The notes below the pieces were generated by a model, which saw only the letters and a program-made list of their open reading frames with translations, was not told where the DNA came from and did not search any database. 64,000 bases of DNA from Pseudonocardia xinjiangensis (GTDB lineage: Bacteria > Actinomycetota > Actinomycetes > Mycobacteriales > Pseudonocardiaceae), in the NCBI RefSeq assembly GCF_012911925.1, contig NZ_JAAXKY010000021.1, forward strand, positions 1 to 64,000, read 5' to 3'. Within the stretch, counting starts at the first letter, position 1. Each line of letters begins with the position of its first letter. The position numbers were made by a program, and so were the translations under genes. Below, piece by piece: positions 7,235 through 15,141 of the stretch.

Positions 7235-8926
7235 TCAGTCCTCGGGCAGGGCGAAGACGAACAGCGCATCGCCCGCGTTGGCGCCGAGGAATCCGGGGAA
7301 GAAGCCCTCGACCCAGCCACCCCAGCCGGTGGGCACCGCGATGTACTGGCGGCCGTCCACGCTGTACGGGGTGGGGCTGCTGTGGTGCCCGCTCCCGCAC
7401 TGGAACGACCACAGCTTCTCACCGGTCTCGGCGTCCAGGGCGACGAAGTCACCCGTCGGCGTGCCCTGGAACACCAGTCCGCCCGCCGTGGCCAGCGTCG
7501 AGGCGCACATCGGGTACTCGTTGCGCCAGCGCCACTTCTCCTCGCCGGTCAGCGGGTCGATGGCGGCCACGTACCCGTAGAAGTCCTCGAGGTCCACGGC
7601 CACGCCCGCGCCCCAGTACGGGATGCTCTCCTTGAACTCGCGGCGCCGACGGGTGGCCGTCGCCCCGACTTCCTGGACCGGCACGTAGATCAGCCCGGTC
7701 TGGGGGCTGTAGGACATGTGCGTCCATTCCTTGCCCCCGGCGGGCCCCGGCCAGAAGTGCACCGGCTCGCCCTCCTTGTCCGGATACACCTTGGGGGTGA
7801 CCTTCCCGTCGGGGGTGATCTCCCCCCAGGTGATCCGGTCCACGAAGGGGAACACCCGGACCAGCTCGCCATTGGTCCGGTCGAGGACGAAGAAGTACCC
7901 GTTCTTGTCCGCGTGCGCGAGCAGCTTGCGCCCGTCGGGGGCGTCGAACAGGAGGTTCTCCATCGTGGAGTCGTAGTCCCACAGGTCGTGCGGGGTGAAC
8001 TGGTAGTGCCAGCGGATCTCGCCGGTGTTCACGTCCACCGCGACGACGCTGTCGGTGTAGAGGTTGTCGCCTTCGCGGACTCCGCCGTCGAAGTCGGGCG
8101 CCGGGTTGCCCGTCCCCTGGAAGAGGAGTTCCTGCTCCGGGTCGTAGGTGGGGGTGACCCAGCAGTTCCCACCGCCGCGCTGCCACGCCTCGCCGTCGGC
8201 CGGCCAGGTCTCGGACCCGGGCTCGCCGGGCTTGGGGATCATGTAGCAGCGCCAGCGGCGCTCCCCTGTCTGGGCGTCGAACGCGTCGAGGTGCCCGCGG
8301 ACCCCGAACTCCCCGCCGGAGCTCCCGATGATGACCATGTCCTTCACCAGCAGCGGCGCGACGGTACCGCTCTCCCCGGCGCGCACGTCACCGTTGACGA
8401 CGTCGAAGACGATCTCGCCGTTCGTCGCGTCGAGGGCGATGAGGTGGGCGTTGAGGGTGCAGAGGTACACCTTCCCGTGCCCAACGGCCACGCCGCGGTT
8501 CACGTTCCCGCAGCACAGCGAGACGTCGTACGGGGAGGGGTACTTGAACCGCCAGAGCTCTTCGCCGGTCGTCGCGTCGATGGCCCAGACCTTGCCTTCC
8601 GGGCCCGAGACGTACATGACCCCGTCCACGACGAGCGGGGAGGCCTCGAACGAGTAGGTCGACGCGCCGGAGTGCATGCCGGTCGCGCCGGCCTGGAACA
8701 CCCACGCGGGCGTCAGGCGCCGGACGTTCTCCTTGTTGATCTGGTCCAGCGTGCTGTAGCGCTGGCCGTCATAGGTGCCGTAGTAGGTGAGCCAGTTGTG
8801 TGGCTCCGAGCCCGCTTCGAGAATGCGCTCGTAGTTGACGTTCTCGGTTACCTGCGGCGCACTTCCCTTCACGGCGCTGAGTGAGGTGAGGCGGACGGCT
8901 TGACCTGCGTCGACGTAGTCGGTCAT
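7235..8926 (-). CDS. PQQ-dependent methanol/ethanol-type alcohol dehydrogenase, predicted lanthanide type
   Basis: This is a 563-residue quinoprotein beta-propeller. At least seven tryptophan-docking repeats (A-x-D-x-x-T/N-G-E pattern, such as AIDATTGEELWRF and ALDAETGEKLWSF) are visible. The vicinal disulfide Cys138-Cys139 (SLCCGNVNRG) over PQQ is present, as are metal ligands Glu206 (GGEFG) and Asn274 (GTGNP) and catalytic Asp317. The residue two after it is Asp319 (HDLWDYD), the extra ligand characteristic of XoxF/PedH lanthanide-dependent enzymes. Unusually, no signal peptide is seen: the N-terminus is polar (MTDYVDAGQAVRLTS). The ATG at 8926 is preceded by AAAGGAG. Methanol or a short alcohol is the likely substrate class. 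Confidence 0.9.
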   Translation of the reverse strand: MTDYVDAGQAVRLTSLSAVKGSAPQVTENVNYERILEAGSEPHNWLTYYGTYDGQRYSTLDQINKENVRRLTPAWVFQAGATGMHSGASTYSFEASPLVVDGVMYVSGPEGKVWAIDATTGEELWRFKYPSPYDVSLCCGNVNRGVAVGHGKVYLCTLNAHLIALDATNGEIVFDVVNGDVRAGESGTVAPLLVKDMVIIGSSGGEFGVRGHLDAFDAQTGERRWRCYMIPKPGEPGSETWPADGEAWQRGGGNCWVTPTYDPEQELLFQGTGNPAPDFDGGVREGDNLYTDSVVAVDVNTGEIRWHYQFTPHDLWDYDSTMENLLFDAPDGRKLLAHADKNGYFFVLDRTNGELVRVFPFVDRITWGEITPDGKVTPKVYPDKEGEPVHFWPGPAGGKEWTHMSYSPQTGLIYVPVQEVGATATRRRREFKESIPYWGAGVAVDLEDFYGYVAAIDPLTGEEKWRWRNEYPMCASTLATAGGLVFQGTPTGDFVALDAETGEKLWSFQCGSGHHSSPTPYSVDGRQYIAVPTGWGGWVEGFFPGFLGANAGDALFVFALPED

Positions 8927-8942
8927 CACCTGCTCCTTTCTG

Positions 8943-9407
8943 CTACGGGCGCGGCTGGGCGGGACGGTCGAGCTTGGCCTCGGCTGGAACTTCCCCGCCG
9001 ATGACGATCGCCCCGGTCAGGCCGCGGCCCTCGTCGTTACCGGTTGTGGAGCCGTACCAGTAGGTGCCCGGGCCCGGCAGGTTGAGCGTGGCCGTCCCCT
9101 TGGAATGGTTGACCAGCCAGATGATCAGGTGGTCCCCGATGGTGGGCAGCACCGCGCAGTGGGTGTTCTTGTCGTCGTTGATGAGGGTGAGCTCGAGCTC
9201 GCCGCCGTGGGGCAGGATGATGATCGCGGGGTCCCAGACCAGCTCGTCCTCAGGGATCCGGATGGTGGCGCGCATTCGGCCGTCAGAATCCTCCTCGGCG
9301 TGTCCGATGTTCCCCGTCCCCAGTTGCCGGCCCAGGGCGAGCCTGTTCTGCACGGCCAGGCCGGCCTCGTCCAACTGCTCTGATCGCTCGTTCGAAGTAG
9401 TCGTCAT
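8943..9407 (-). CDS. cupredoxin-like PQQ-associated protein
   Basis: This 154-residue protein is first in the PQQ block, 16 nt upstream of the dehydrogenase. It has a beta-rich, cupredoxin-like core: DELVWDPAIIILPHGGELEL, then INDDKNTHCAVLPT, and near the end PGPGTYWYGSTTGN. It resembles the small PQQ-associated family named after MSMEG_3727 (recalled, not searched). The positions of His, Cys and Tyr-Gly are compatible with a metal site, but the full His-Cys-His-Met set of blue copper proteins cannot be confirmed. No signal peptide is visible, matching the dehydrogenase. It could be the electron acceptor of the dehydrogenase. The ribosome binding site AGAAGGG precedes ATG 9407. Confidence 0.72.
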   Translation of the reverse strand: MTTTSNERSEQLDEAGLAVQNRLALGRQLGTGNIGHAEEDSDGRMRATIRIPEDELVWDPAIIILPHGGELELTLINDDKNTHCAVLPTIGDHLIIWLVNHSKGTATLNLPGPGTYWYGSTTGNDEGRGLTGAIVIGGEVPAEAKLDRPAQPRP

Positions 9408-10157
9408 TGAGTACCCTTCTCCGTCGGCTTGTGGACACCGATACGAAATGATCTCGCAGAACGCCTTAATGGCTTATCTGGTACGGCTTTGCCGGGAGTC
9501 GGACAGGTCACTGTTCGCTCCGGCCGGCCCGATCCGCTCCAGTCAGGTGCGGGCCTCGTCATCGATCTCAGCGGGGAGTATCGAGGGGTCCCGGGCCGGC
9601 TGGCCGAGTGAAATGCGATCGAGCTCTACGACTACCGTAGCTCTGTGCGTTGTCCGCGTCGTCCACAATCGGTTCGGTGACGGCGTCCGAAATGTACTCC
9701 CACTGCAACTCCGTTGTTCAGTGTGGTATCTCGTACGTGGCTCTACTGCCGATCCAGTGCGCCCGCTGGTCGGGCCCCTGGCCTGCATGGGAGCGGCCCC
9801 GCAATGGAAACCTGCTCAGGGTCACACTCTTTGCGTAAATGTGAGACGAGAAGTACCGTACTCGCTCCAGGATTAGCCCGGCAAGAGTGGCCGCCGAGTT
9901 GTGCGACCCAGCCCCGTTCGTTGGCGAAGAGCTACCGTTCGTAGGAGCTTCTGCCCCGTTGGCGGTCGATCGGCCACACCTGGATCACGCCGCGATCACG
10001 CCGCGACTGCCCGAGCGGTGGCCGTGAGCGGGGCGCCGCGCATGCCGGGACCTCAGGAATACCGGCCGTCGGTCACCGATCCTCGGACAGTCTCGGGCGA
10101 ACGGTCTCGGCGCCGGTCTTCAGGATGCGTCGGGACACGGCGGGGGAGTGACCGCTC
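9408..10157. other. long intergenic region upstream of the PQQ operon
   Basis: About 750 bases, AT-richer than the flanks between 9430 and 9880. It must contain the promoter of the PQQ/dehydrogenase operon, but no single promoter or operator could be assigned by eye. Short frames are present without family resemblance or ribosome binding sites. A small regulatory RNA cannot be excluded. Confidence 0.4.
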
Positions 10158-10409
10158 TCAGTCCGCGGGAGCCGCCGCGCCGGTCTCGTCGCCGGGGTAG
10201 GCCAACTCGATCGCCTCCTCGGGCACGCCCAGCGCGGTGTGCAGGATGCTGCGCATGATCGGCTTGGGGACCAGGCAGTCCGCACACGCCTCCGGGCCCG
10301 CGCTGATTTGCACCTGCACGCCGGGGCCGTGCGGGCGGACCTCCATGGCGTAGTCGTCGGCGGCGAGCGTGGCGCGCAGTCCGGCGAGGGCGGTGTCGTC
10401 GATCGTCAC
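10158..10409 (-). CDS. conserved small hypothetical protein with CxxC
   Basis: This 83-residue protein starts at GTG 10409 behind a clear GGAGGGA. The N-terminal half looks like a beta-beta unit (AADDYAMEVRPHGPGVQVQI). The second half has ACADCLVPKPIMRSIL followed by a helix and an acidic tail. Cys-x-x-Cys plus the following helix could bind a metal or form a disulfide, but no family function is recognised. It stands alone on the minus strand, oriented away from the decayed lipoprotein gene, with no operon partner. Confidence 0.6.
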   Translation of the reverse strand: MTIDDTALAGLRATLAADDYAMEVRPHGPGVQVQISAGPEACADCLVPKPIMRSILHTALGVPEEAIELAYPGDETGAAAPAD

Positions 10410-10588
10410 GAGGCCGTCCCTCCTGGTGGGCCCGCACCGTCGGGCGGGCCGAAGGTAACGGCGAGCGGGCCGCTGCGGCTACGCGCCTTCCGTGCCGTGG
10501 AAGCGCGGCCCGCCCCGCGACATCTGGCGTAGCGACGGGGAGCCGTCGGTACGGTTCCCCGGCGGTCACCGCGTCCTGGCGTCGGGTA

Positions 10589-11476
10589 ATGATCACGACG
10601 CGGCGGAACGCCGGTGGGAGAGCGGCGCTCGGGATCGTGCTGGTCGCGGTGCTGCTCGCGGCGTGCGGGGCGGTGGGGGCCAACACGGCGGCGGTCAGAT
10701 GCGGGCGGTCGACCCGCTCACGGTGGAGTTCACACTGGCGGCCCCGCTCGGCGACTTCCCGGTGGTCTTCGCGCAACCGCTCTTCGCGGGCACGCTCGGC
10801 ATGATCATCTCGCCTGCGGCCCTGCAGCAGTACGGCGACGACGTGGGCAACCACCCCGTCGGCGCCGGACCGTTCAGGGTCACGAGCTGGCTGCGCGACA
10901 ACAAGCTCGAGCTCGTGCGCAACGACCGGTACTGGCAGCCGGGCCTGCCCCACCTGGACGGGCTCGAGTTCCGCCCGCTGTCGGACACCGAGACGCGCTA
11001 CGCGTCGATGGGCAACGGGGACGTCGACATGATCTTCGGCGGCTACAACAACGAGCTCGTCCGCGCGAACGCCAACCCCGCCTTCACCGTGTACTACGGC
11101 CCGGGCAGCGGCGGCTTCTTCTTCTACTTCAACTTCGCGAGAGCCCCGTTCGACGACCGCAGGATGCGCGAGGCGGCCGTGCGGGCCATCGACCTGAACG
11201 CGCTCGCGGCGAGCCAGTACGGCAACCAGCTCGTCGGCTCCGACAGCCTCTTCGAACCCGCAGGTCGACCGCCTGCTCGACGACGCCGCGGCGACGAGTG
11301 ACGCCGCGTCGCGGACGTCGGACTACCAGCAGGTTGAGCTACTCGTGAACCAGGACATCGCGTTCCTCTGGCTCAGCCGCAGCTATCTCTCGACCATCAC
11401 GAAGCCCGACGTGAAGGGGATCGACCGGTACATCACGCGGGACATCGTCTACGCGACGACCTGGCTGGACCGCTGA
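10589..11476 (+). pseudogene. decayed peptide/nickel-type ABC substrate-binding lipoprotein (SBP family 5)
   Basis: Three pieces of one protein lie in different frames. A lipoprotein signal (ALGIVLVAVLLAACG) starts at 10589. A central block begins AVDPLTVEFTLAAPLGDFPV and runs through WLRDNKLELVRNDRYWQPG and VDMIFGGYNNELV to DSLFEPAG. A C-terminal block (QVDRLLDDAAATSD to ATTWLDR, stop 11474-11476) is in a third frame. Relative to a normal ~500-residue family 5 protein, about 100 residues are missing after the signal and roughly 200 before the C-terminal block. The gene is therefore dead through at least two deletions. No permease or ATPase genes are nearby. Confidence 0.85.
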
Positions 11477-12063
11477 ACCACCCCGAGCGACCGCCCGGAC
11501 GAGCAACACGCCGGCCGGAAAACAGGCGTAGCTGGTGGCGCGGGGTACCGTGTTCGGCCGTTTCGCGGCGAGATGGCGATACGGCGCGTTTCGCAGTAAT
11601 TGTCAGGCGCCGTCTCTTCCGGCGGTGCCCATGGGCTCGTCGGGGTAAAAGACGCCCGGCTTCTTCGGAAATCGAGACCACTGCGTCGTGCGTTGGTTTC
11701 AGGTGTTCATCGGGTCGCCCGGAAATGCCGGCGGCCGACATTTAGATAAACTCCGGGCGTTGCCATTACCCAGCGTAATGAAGTCGGCGTTTCGTTTCGC
11801 AATGCGGCGGGACGATCGCCACGGCCGGCCTCGTATGGCCGAAGATCTCTGACGTTGCGTGGCGGGTTCGCTCGCCGCTGGGCCGTGCAGATGAACTACA
11901 CGCCTGTTGATCTGTCTGTCGGAGTAACCCGGTAGAGTGACGAATGTTCGCGCGGGACTGCCAACGTCAGAGCCGGATCACCGCAATTCACTAGTCATTC
12001 GGTGGCTTTCTCATGCGCGACGCAACCCTTTCCCCGTGTGTTCTGAGTGAGGATGATCCTGTC
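11477..12063. other. intergenic region before the IPT/TIG genes
   Basis: About 590 bases, noticeably AT-richer than the surroundings, with no convincing gene. The stretch 11900-11945 is a candidate promoter region for the IPT/TIG genes (TTGATC, then TAGAGT 20 bases later), but the spacing is not ideal and the call is weak. Confidence 0.35.
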
Positions 12064-12804
12064 ATGCCTATTTCCCCCAACCAGGGCTCCAGCGCCGGCG
12101 GCACGGCCGTGACGATCACCGGTACCGGTCTCGCCAACGCGAGTGCGGTCCGTTTCGGTACGAGGCCGGGGACGATCACGGCGAACACTCCGACCTCGGT
12201 CAGCGTGACCAGCCCAGCCGGACATGGTGCCGTGGGTGTCACCGTTTCCACCCCGGGCGGCACCAGCAACCCGCTGTCCTACTTCTATCTCGAGCCGCCG
12301 ACAAAGTTCAGTCTCAGTTCCGTCCAAGGTTCCACGGCCGGAGGTGAGACGGTCACCGTCAACGGCTCCAACCTGAACAACGCGACCGGGGTCGCTTTCG
12401 GGGCCAACGCCGGCACGGTCACCAGCTCCAACGCCGGCTCGATCGTCGCGACGGTCCCTGCTGGGGCCGCCGGCTCGGTGGGGGTCACGGTGACCACCCC
12501 GGCAGGCAGCACGAACGGCCTGTTCTACGAGTACGTGGCCGCACCGGGCGTCACGGCGATCGTCCCGGCCGAAGGACCGACCACGGGCGGCACCGCCACC
12601 ACCATCACCGGCACCGATCTGACCGGCACGACCGAGGTCACGTTCGACGGCGTACCGGCCAGCTTCGTCGTCGTCTCGCCCACGGAGATGAGCGCGGTCA
12701 CGCCGGCCGGAGCTGCCGGCACCGCGGACGTGGTGGTGACGGGCGCGGGTGGCACCGACACCCTGACCGCCGGCTACACCTATCTCGCCGGGCCTGGGAT
12801 CTGA
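12064..12804 (+). CDS. IPT/TIG-repeat protein (three repeats)
   Basis: This 246-residue protein is built of three immunoglobulin-like IPT/TIG domains of about 80-85 residues. Each opens with a P-x-x-G-x-x-x-GGT/E signature: SPNQGSSAGGTAVTITGTGL, SSVQGSTAGGETVTVNGSNL and VPAEGPTTGGTATTITGTDL. There is no signal peptide, membrane segment or catalytic domain. The ATG at 12064 has GAGG 11 bases upstream; an ATG at 12013 in frame is an alternative without a good site. Such domains act as binding or structural modules. The function here is unknown, and the paralogue immediately downstream suggests a recent duplication. Confidence 0.8.
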   Translation: MPISPNQGSSAGGTAVTITGTGLANASAVRFGTRPGTITANTPTSVSVTSPAGHGAVGVTVSTPGGTSNPLSYFYLEPPTKFSLSSVQGSTAGGETVTVNGSNLNNATGVAFGANAGTVTSSNAGSIVATVPAGAAGSVGVTVTTPAGSTNGLFYEYVAAPGVTAIVPAEGPTTGGTATTITGTDLTGTTEVTFDGVPASFVVVSPTEMSAVTPAGAAGTADVVVTGAGGTDTLTAGYTYLAGPGI

Positions 12805-12815
12805 GGCATCCCATG

Positions 12816-12857
12816 GGACCCGGGGGGCGCCGCGAGCTCGCGGCGCCCCCCGGGTCC
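12816..12857. terminator. 42-base perfect palindrome after the first IPT/TIG gene
   Basis: A perfect, loop-less inverted repeat of two 21-base arms centred at 12836/12837 (core GGCGCCGCGAG/CTCGCGGCGCC). It lies 12 bases after the stop of the first IPT/TIG gene and upstream of the second. It would form an extremely stable hairpin or a cruciform. Transcription termination is the simplest role. Confidence 0.65.
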
Positions 12858-12885
12858 GTGGGCACATTGAGGAAGGAAGGGCATC

Positions 12886-12951
12886 ATGACCACCGAAATG
12901 CCGGCCTCTTCCGGCGCCGCTAGTTCAGAAGAGCCGTCGTGCCTACGCTGA
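12886..12951 (+). CDS. short open frame with strong ribosome binding site, probable frameshifted start of the second IPT/TIG gene
   Basis: ATG 12886 follows GAGGAAGGAAGGG, the best ribosome binding site in this area. It encodes only 21 residues (MTTEMPASSGAASSEEPS...) before a TGA. The frame overlaps the GTG at 12939 of the second IPT/TIG gene. One additional base after codon 18 would fuse the two into a continuous protein. Either the ancestral gene started here and has lost one base, or this is a leader peptide with translational coupling. Confidence 0.5.
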   Translation: MTTEMPASSGAASSEEPSCLR

Positions 12952-13955
12952 CCAGCCTCAACCCGGCAGTCGGATCGACTGTCGGTGGCACGGTCGTGAC
13001 GATCACCGGTACCGGGTTGACGGGATCCAGTGCAGTGACCTTCGGCGGCATACCGGCCACGTCGTTCACAGTGATCTCCGCGACCCAGGTCACCGCCACG
13101 GCGCCAGCGCACGCGGCGGGTAACGCGCTGGTCACTGTCACCGGGCCCACCGGGGTCAGCAACCCGTTGAACTTCGTGTACCAGGCCCCCGTGACGCCGG
13201 TGGTCACCACCGTCAGTCCGTCGTCCGGGCCGACTCCCGGTGGCACGGTCGTGACGATCACCGGTACCGGGTTCACCGGGGTCACCGCAGTGACCTTCGG
13301 CGGGGCACCGGCCGCGTCGTTCACGGTGAACTCCGCGACCCAGATCACCGCGACGACACCGGTGCACGCCGCCGGCGCGGCTCCCGTCGTCGTCACCAAG
13401 CCCGGCGCGAACAGCAGCAACGCTGATGTGGCGTTCTTCTACGTCAACTCAGCTGCGATCACGAGCCTGACTCCCGACCAGGGGCCCACGTCAGGGGGCA
13501 CGGTCGTGACGATCACCGGTACCGGGTTCACGGGAGCCAGCGCGGTGAGCTTCGGTGGCACGCCGGCCACGGCGTTCACGGTGAACTCCGACTCCCAGAT
13601 CACCGCCACCGCACCGGCACATGCAGCGGGCACGGCCCAGGTCGTCGTCACCGCACCCGGTGGCCCGAGCTCCGCAGCCGACTACCTCTACATCGCGGCT
13701 CCCGTGATCACCTCGGTGGTGCCTGATGAGGGGCCGGCAACAGGCGGAACCTCGGTGACGATCAGCGGCTCCGGCTTGACCTTCACCAGCGCGGTGAGTT
13801 TCGGGGTCAACCCCGCTCCGTTCACGGTGCTGTCCCCCACCCAGGTGGTCGCGACGGCCCCGGCGGGTGCCGGCACGGTGCAGGTCACTCTCACCACGCC
13901 GGGCGGTACCAGCAGCGGACTTCCCTACAACTACATCCCGGCACCGGAGATCTGA
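12939..13955 (+). CDS. IPT/TIG-repeat protein (four repeats)
   Basis: This 338-residue protein has four IPT/TIG domains, the first three nearly identical in their GGTVVTITGTGFTG strands and spaced exactly 85 residues apart. The last one is more diverged (DEGPATGGTSVTISGSGLTF). There is no signal peptide or membrane helix. Translation from GTG 12939 lacks a good ribosome binding site, while a strong site at 12872-12884 drives a short frame that ends just inside this gene. A one-base frameshift at the N-terminus is therefore possible. Close relative of the preceding gene. Function unknown; immunoglobulin-like adhesive or structural modules are typical of the family. Confidence 0.78.
   Translation: MPTLTSLNPAVGSTVGGTVVTITGTGLTGSSAVTFGGIPATSFTVISATQVTATAPAHAAGNALVTVTGPTGVSNPLNFVYQAPVTPVVTTVSPSSGPTPGGTVVTITGTGFTGVTAVTFGGAPAASFTVNSATQITATTPVHAAGAAPVVVTKPGANSSNADVAFFYVNSAAITSLTPDQGPTSGGTVVTITGTGFTGASAVSFGGTPATAFTVNSDSQITATAPAHAAGTAQVVVTAPGGPSSAADYLYIAAPVITSVVPDEGPATGGTSVTISGSGLTFTSAVSFGVNPAPFTVLSPTQVVATAPAGAGTVQVTLTTPGGTSSGLPYNYIPAPEI
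12987..13528 (+). repeat. three perfect 32-base direct repeats with 255-base period
   Basis: The same 32 bases (GGCACGGTCGTGACGATCAC and the 12 bases that follow) occur at 12987-13018, 13242-13273 and 13497-13528, exactly 255 bases (85 codons) apart. A close variant lies in the preceding gene near 12100. The repeat encodes the GTVVTITGTG strand of each IPT/TIG domain. Confidence 0.9.
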
Positions 13956-14039
13956 GCGTCAGGCGGCGTCGCCGGGGCGACGACCACTACGTCTGACCCG
14001 CGCATCCGCACCCGCGGACCAGCGGCCGCTCCCCGTGAC

Positions 14040-14081
14040 CCCCGGTCGGCCTACGCCCCCGCGGACGGAGGCCGACCGGGG
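14040..14081. terminator. strong hairpin between convergent genes
   Basis: CCCCGGTCGGCCT (14040-14052) pairs perfectly with AGGCCGACCGGGG (14069-14081) across a 16-base loop. It lies between the ends of the second IPT/TIG gene and the XRE regulator. It is probably bidirectional; no U-tract is present. Confidence 0.75.
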
Positions 14082-14111
14082 AGAGTGGCTCAGATCGCCG
14101 CGTGGGTGTCG

Positions 14112-14143
14112 GTCCTGACGATCGTGCGCGCGGATCATCGGCC
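14112..14143 (+). repeat. left copy of direct repeat flanking the regulator/reductase pair
   Basis: GTCCTGACGAT, three extra bases, then GCGCGCGGATCATCGGCC. The same sequence without the three bases recurs at 16149-16177. This copy includes the stop codon of the XRE regulator. Confidence 0.85.
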
Positions 14144-15016
14144 GTGACGGGCCTCGGCAGCTTCTTCCACCGTCATGTCCTGGGTGCCGATGACGGAGAG
14201 AAGCTCCAGCTGGGCGGCACCTTCGGTGCCGGGCGGAGCGGTGAACCACAGCAGGCGCTGGTGTCCGTCCTCGCTGAACAGGCTGTGGCAGTCCACCTCG
14301 ATGACGCCCAGCGCGGGGTGGACGATGCGTTTGTGGTCGGCTCGCCGAAGGGCGACGTCACGCGTCTCCCACAGCGTCGCGAACTCCTGGCTGCGCCGTC
14401 GTAGGGCGGCCACCATCCGGTTCGCCTCCGTGTCCCGGGCCTGACGGGCGACGACGGCGCGCAGGTCGGCGACGAAGACGCGCGAGTGGTGGTCGTGGTC
14501 CTCGGGCGGATGCAGCGCGCGGATGTCGGGATCGGTGAACCAGCGGTAGACGAAGCTGGTCGCTGGACCCCGTGCCACTGGCTGACGGCCGAGAAGGGCG
14601 ACGGCCGACGGGTTCTGCACGAGTACCTCGTGCAGGTCGGTGATGACCTGGGCGGGAGTGGTGGTGAGCCGGTCCAGCAGGCTGAGCATCGCTGGCTGGA
14701 CGTGCGCGGCCGGGCCGCGGGCCGCCGGCGGGTTCGGCCGGTTGGCGAGGTGGAACAGATGGTCGCGTTCGTCGCCGTTCAGTCGCAACGCCCGGGCGAG
14801 CGAAGCCAGGACCTGGGCCGAGGGCTGCGCGCTGCGGCCGCGCTCCAGTTCGGTGTAGTAGTCGGCGGACAATCCGGCGAGCTGGGCGACCTCCTCGCGC
14901 CGTAACCCGGGGACCCGGCGCCGGGGACCGGTGGGCAGACCGACCTCGCTCGGTCGGATCCGGTCGCGCCGGGACCTCAGGAATGCGGCGAGTTCCGGCT
15001 CGTTCACGTTCTCCAT
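14135..15016 (-). CDS. XRE-family regulator with MmyB-like ligand-binding domain
   Basis: This 293-residue protein has an N-terminal helix-turn-helix (PGLRREEVAQLAGLSADYYT, near residues 35-60). A C-terminal MmyB-like domain follows, with VYRWFTDPDIR, DHDHHSRVFVADLRAVVA and a closing HPALGVIEVDCHSL region, the usual architecture of this actinomycete family. The ATG at 15016 (MENVNEPELAAFLRSRR) matches the family start. It is divergent from the aldo-keto reductase with 125 bases between starts. Regulators of this family commonly control an adjacent oxidoreductase, so the reductase is the likely target. The ligand is unknown. Confidence 0.88.
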   Translation of the reverse strand: MENVNEPELAAFLRSRRDRIRPSEVGLPTGPRRRVPGLRREEVAQLAGLSADYYTELERGRSAQPSAQVLASLARALRLNGDERDHLFHLANRPNPPAARGPAAHVQPAMLSLLDRLTTTPAQVITDLHEVLVQNPSAVALLGRQPVARGPATSFVYRWFTDPDIRALHPPEDHDHHSRVFVADLRAVVARQARDTEANRMVAALRRRSQEFATLWETRDVALRRADHKRIVHPALGVIEVDCHSLFSEDGHQRLLWFTAPPGTEGAAQLELLSVIGTQDMTVEEAAEARHGR

Positions 15017-15141
15017 CGTCACCGATCCCGGTCGGCTGAGCCAGGGGACGGCAACCCCCGGGTAGACGCAGCCATGGCTGGCCCGGAAACACCGGCCCAC
15101 GCTGACGACGCAACAAGGACGACACGTCAAGGAGAACCACA

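Noticed and set aside
9543-9788. Minus-strand frame upstream of the PQQ operon
   Set aside because: No start signals, no family resemblance, and AT-rich promoter-like surroundings.
12013-13955. Regularly spaced repeats considered as a CRISPR array
   Set aside because: The 32-base repeats lie inside a protein gene with 255-base period and encode Ig-like strands. There are no unique spacers of 30-40 bases.
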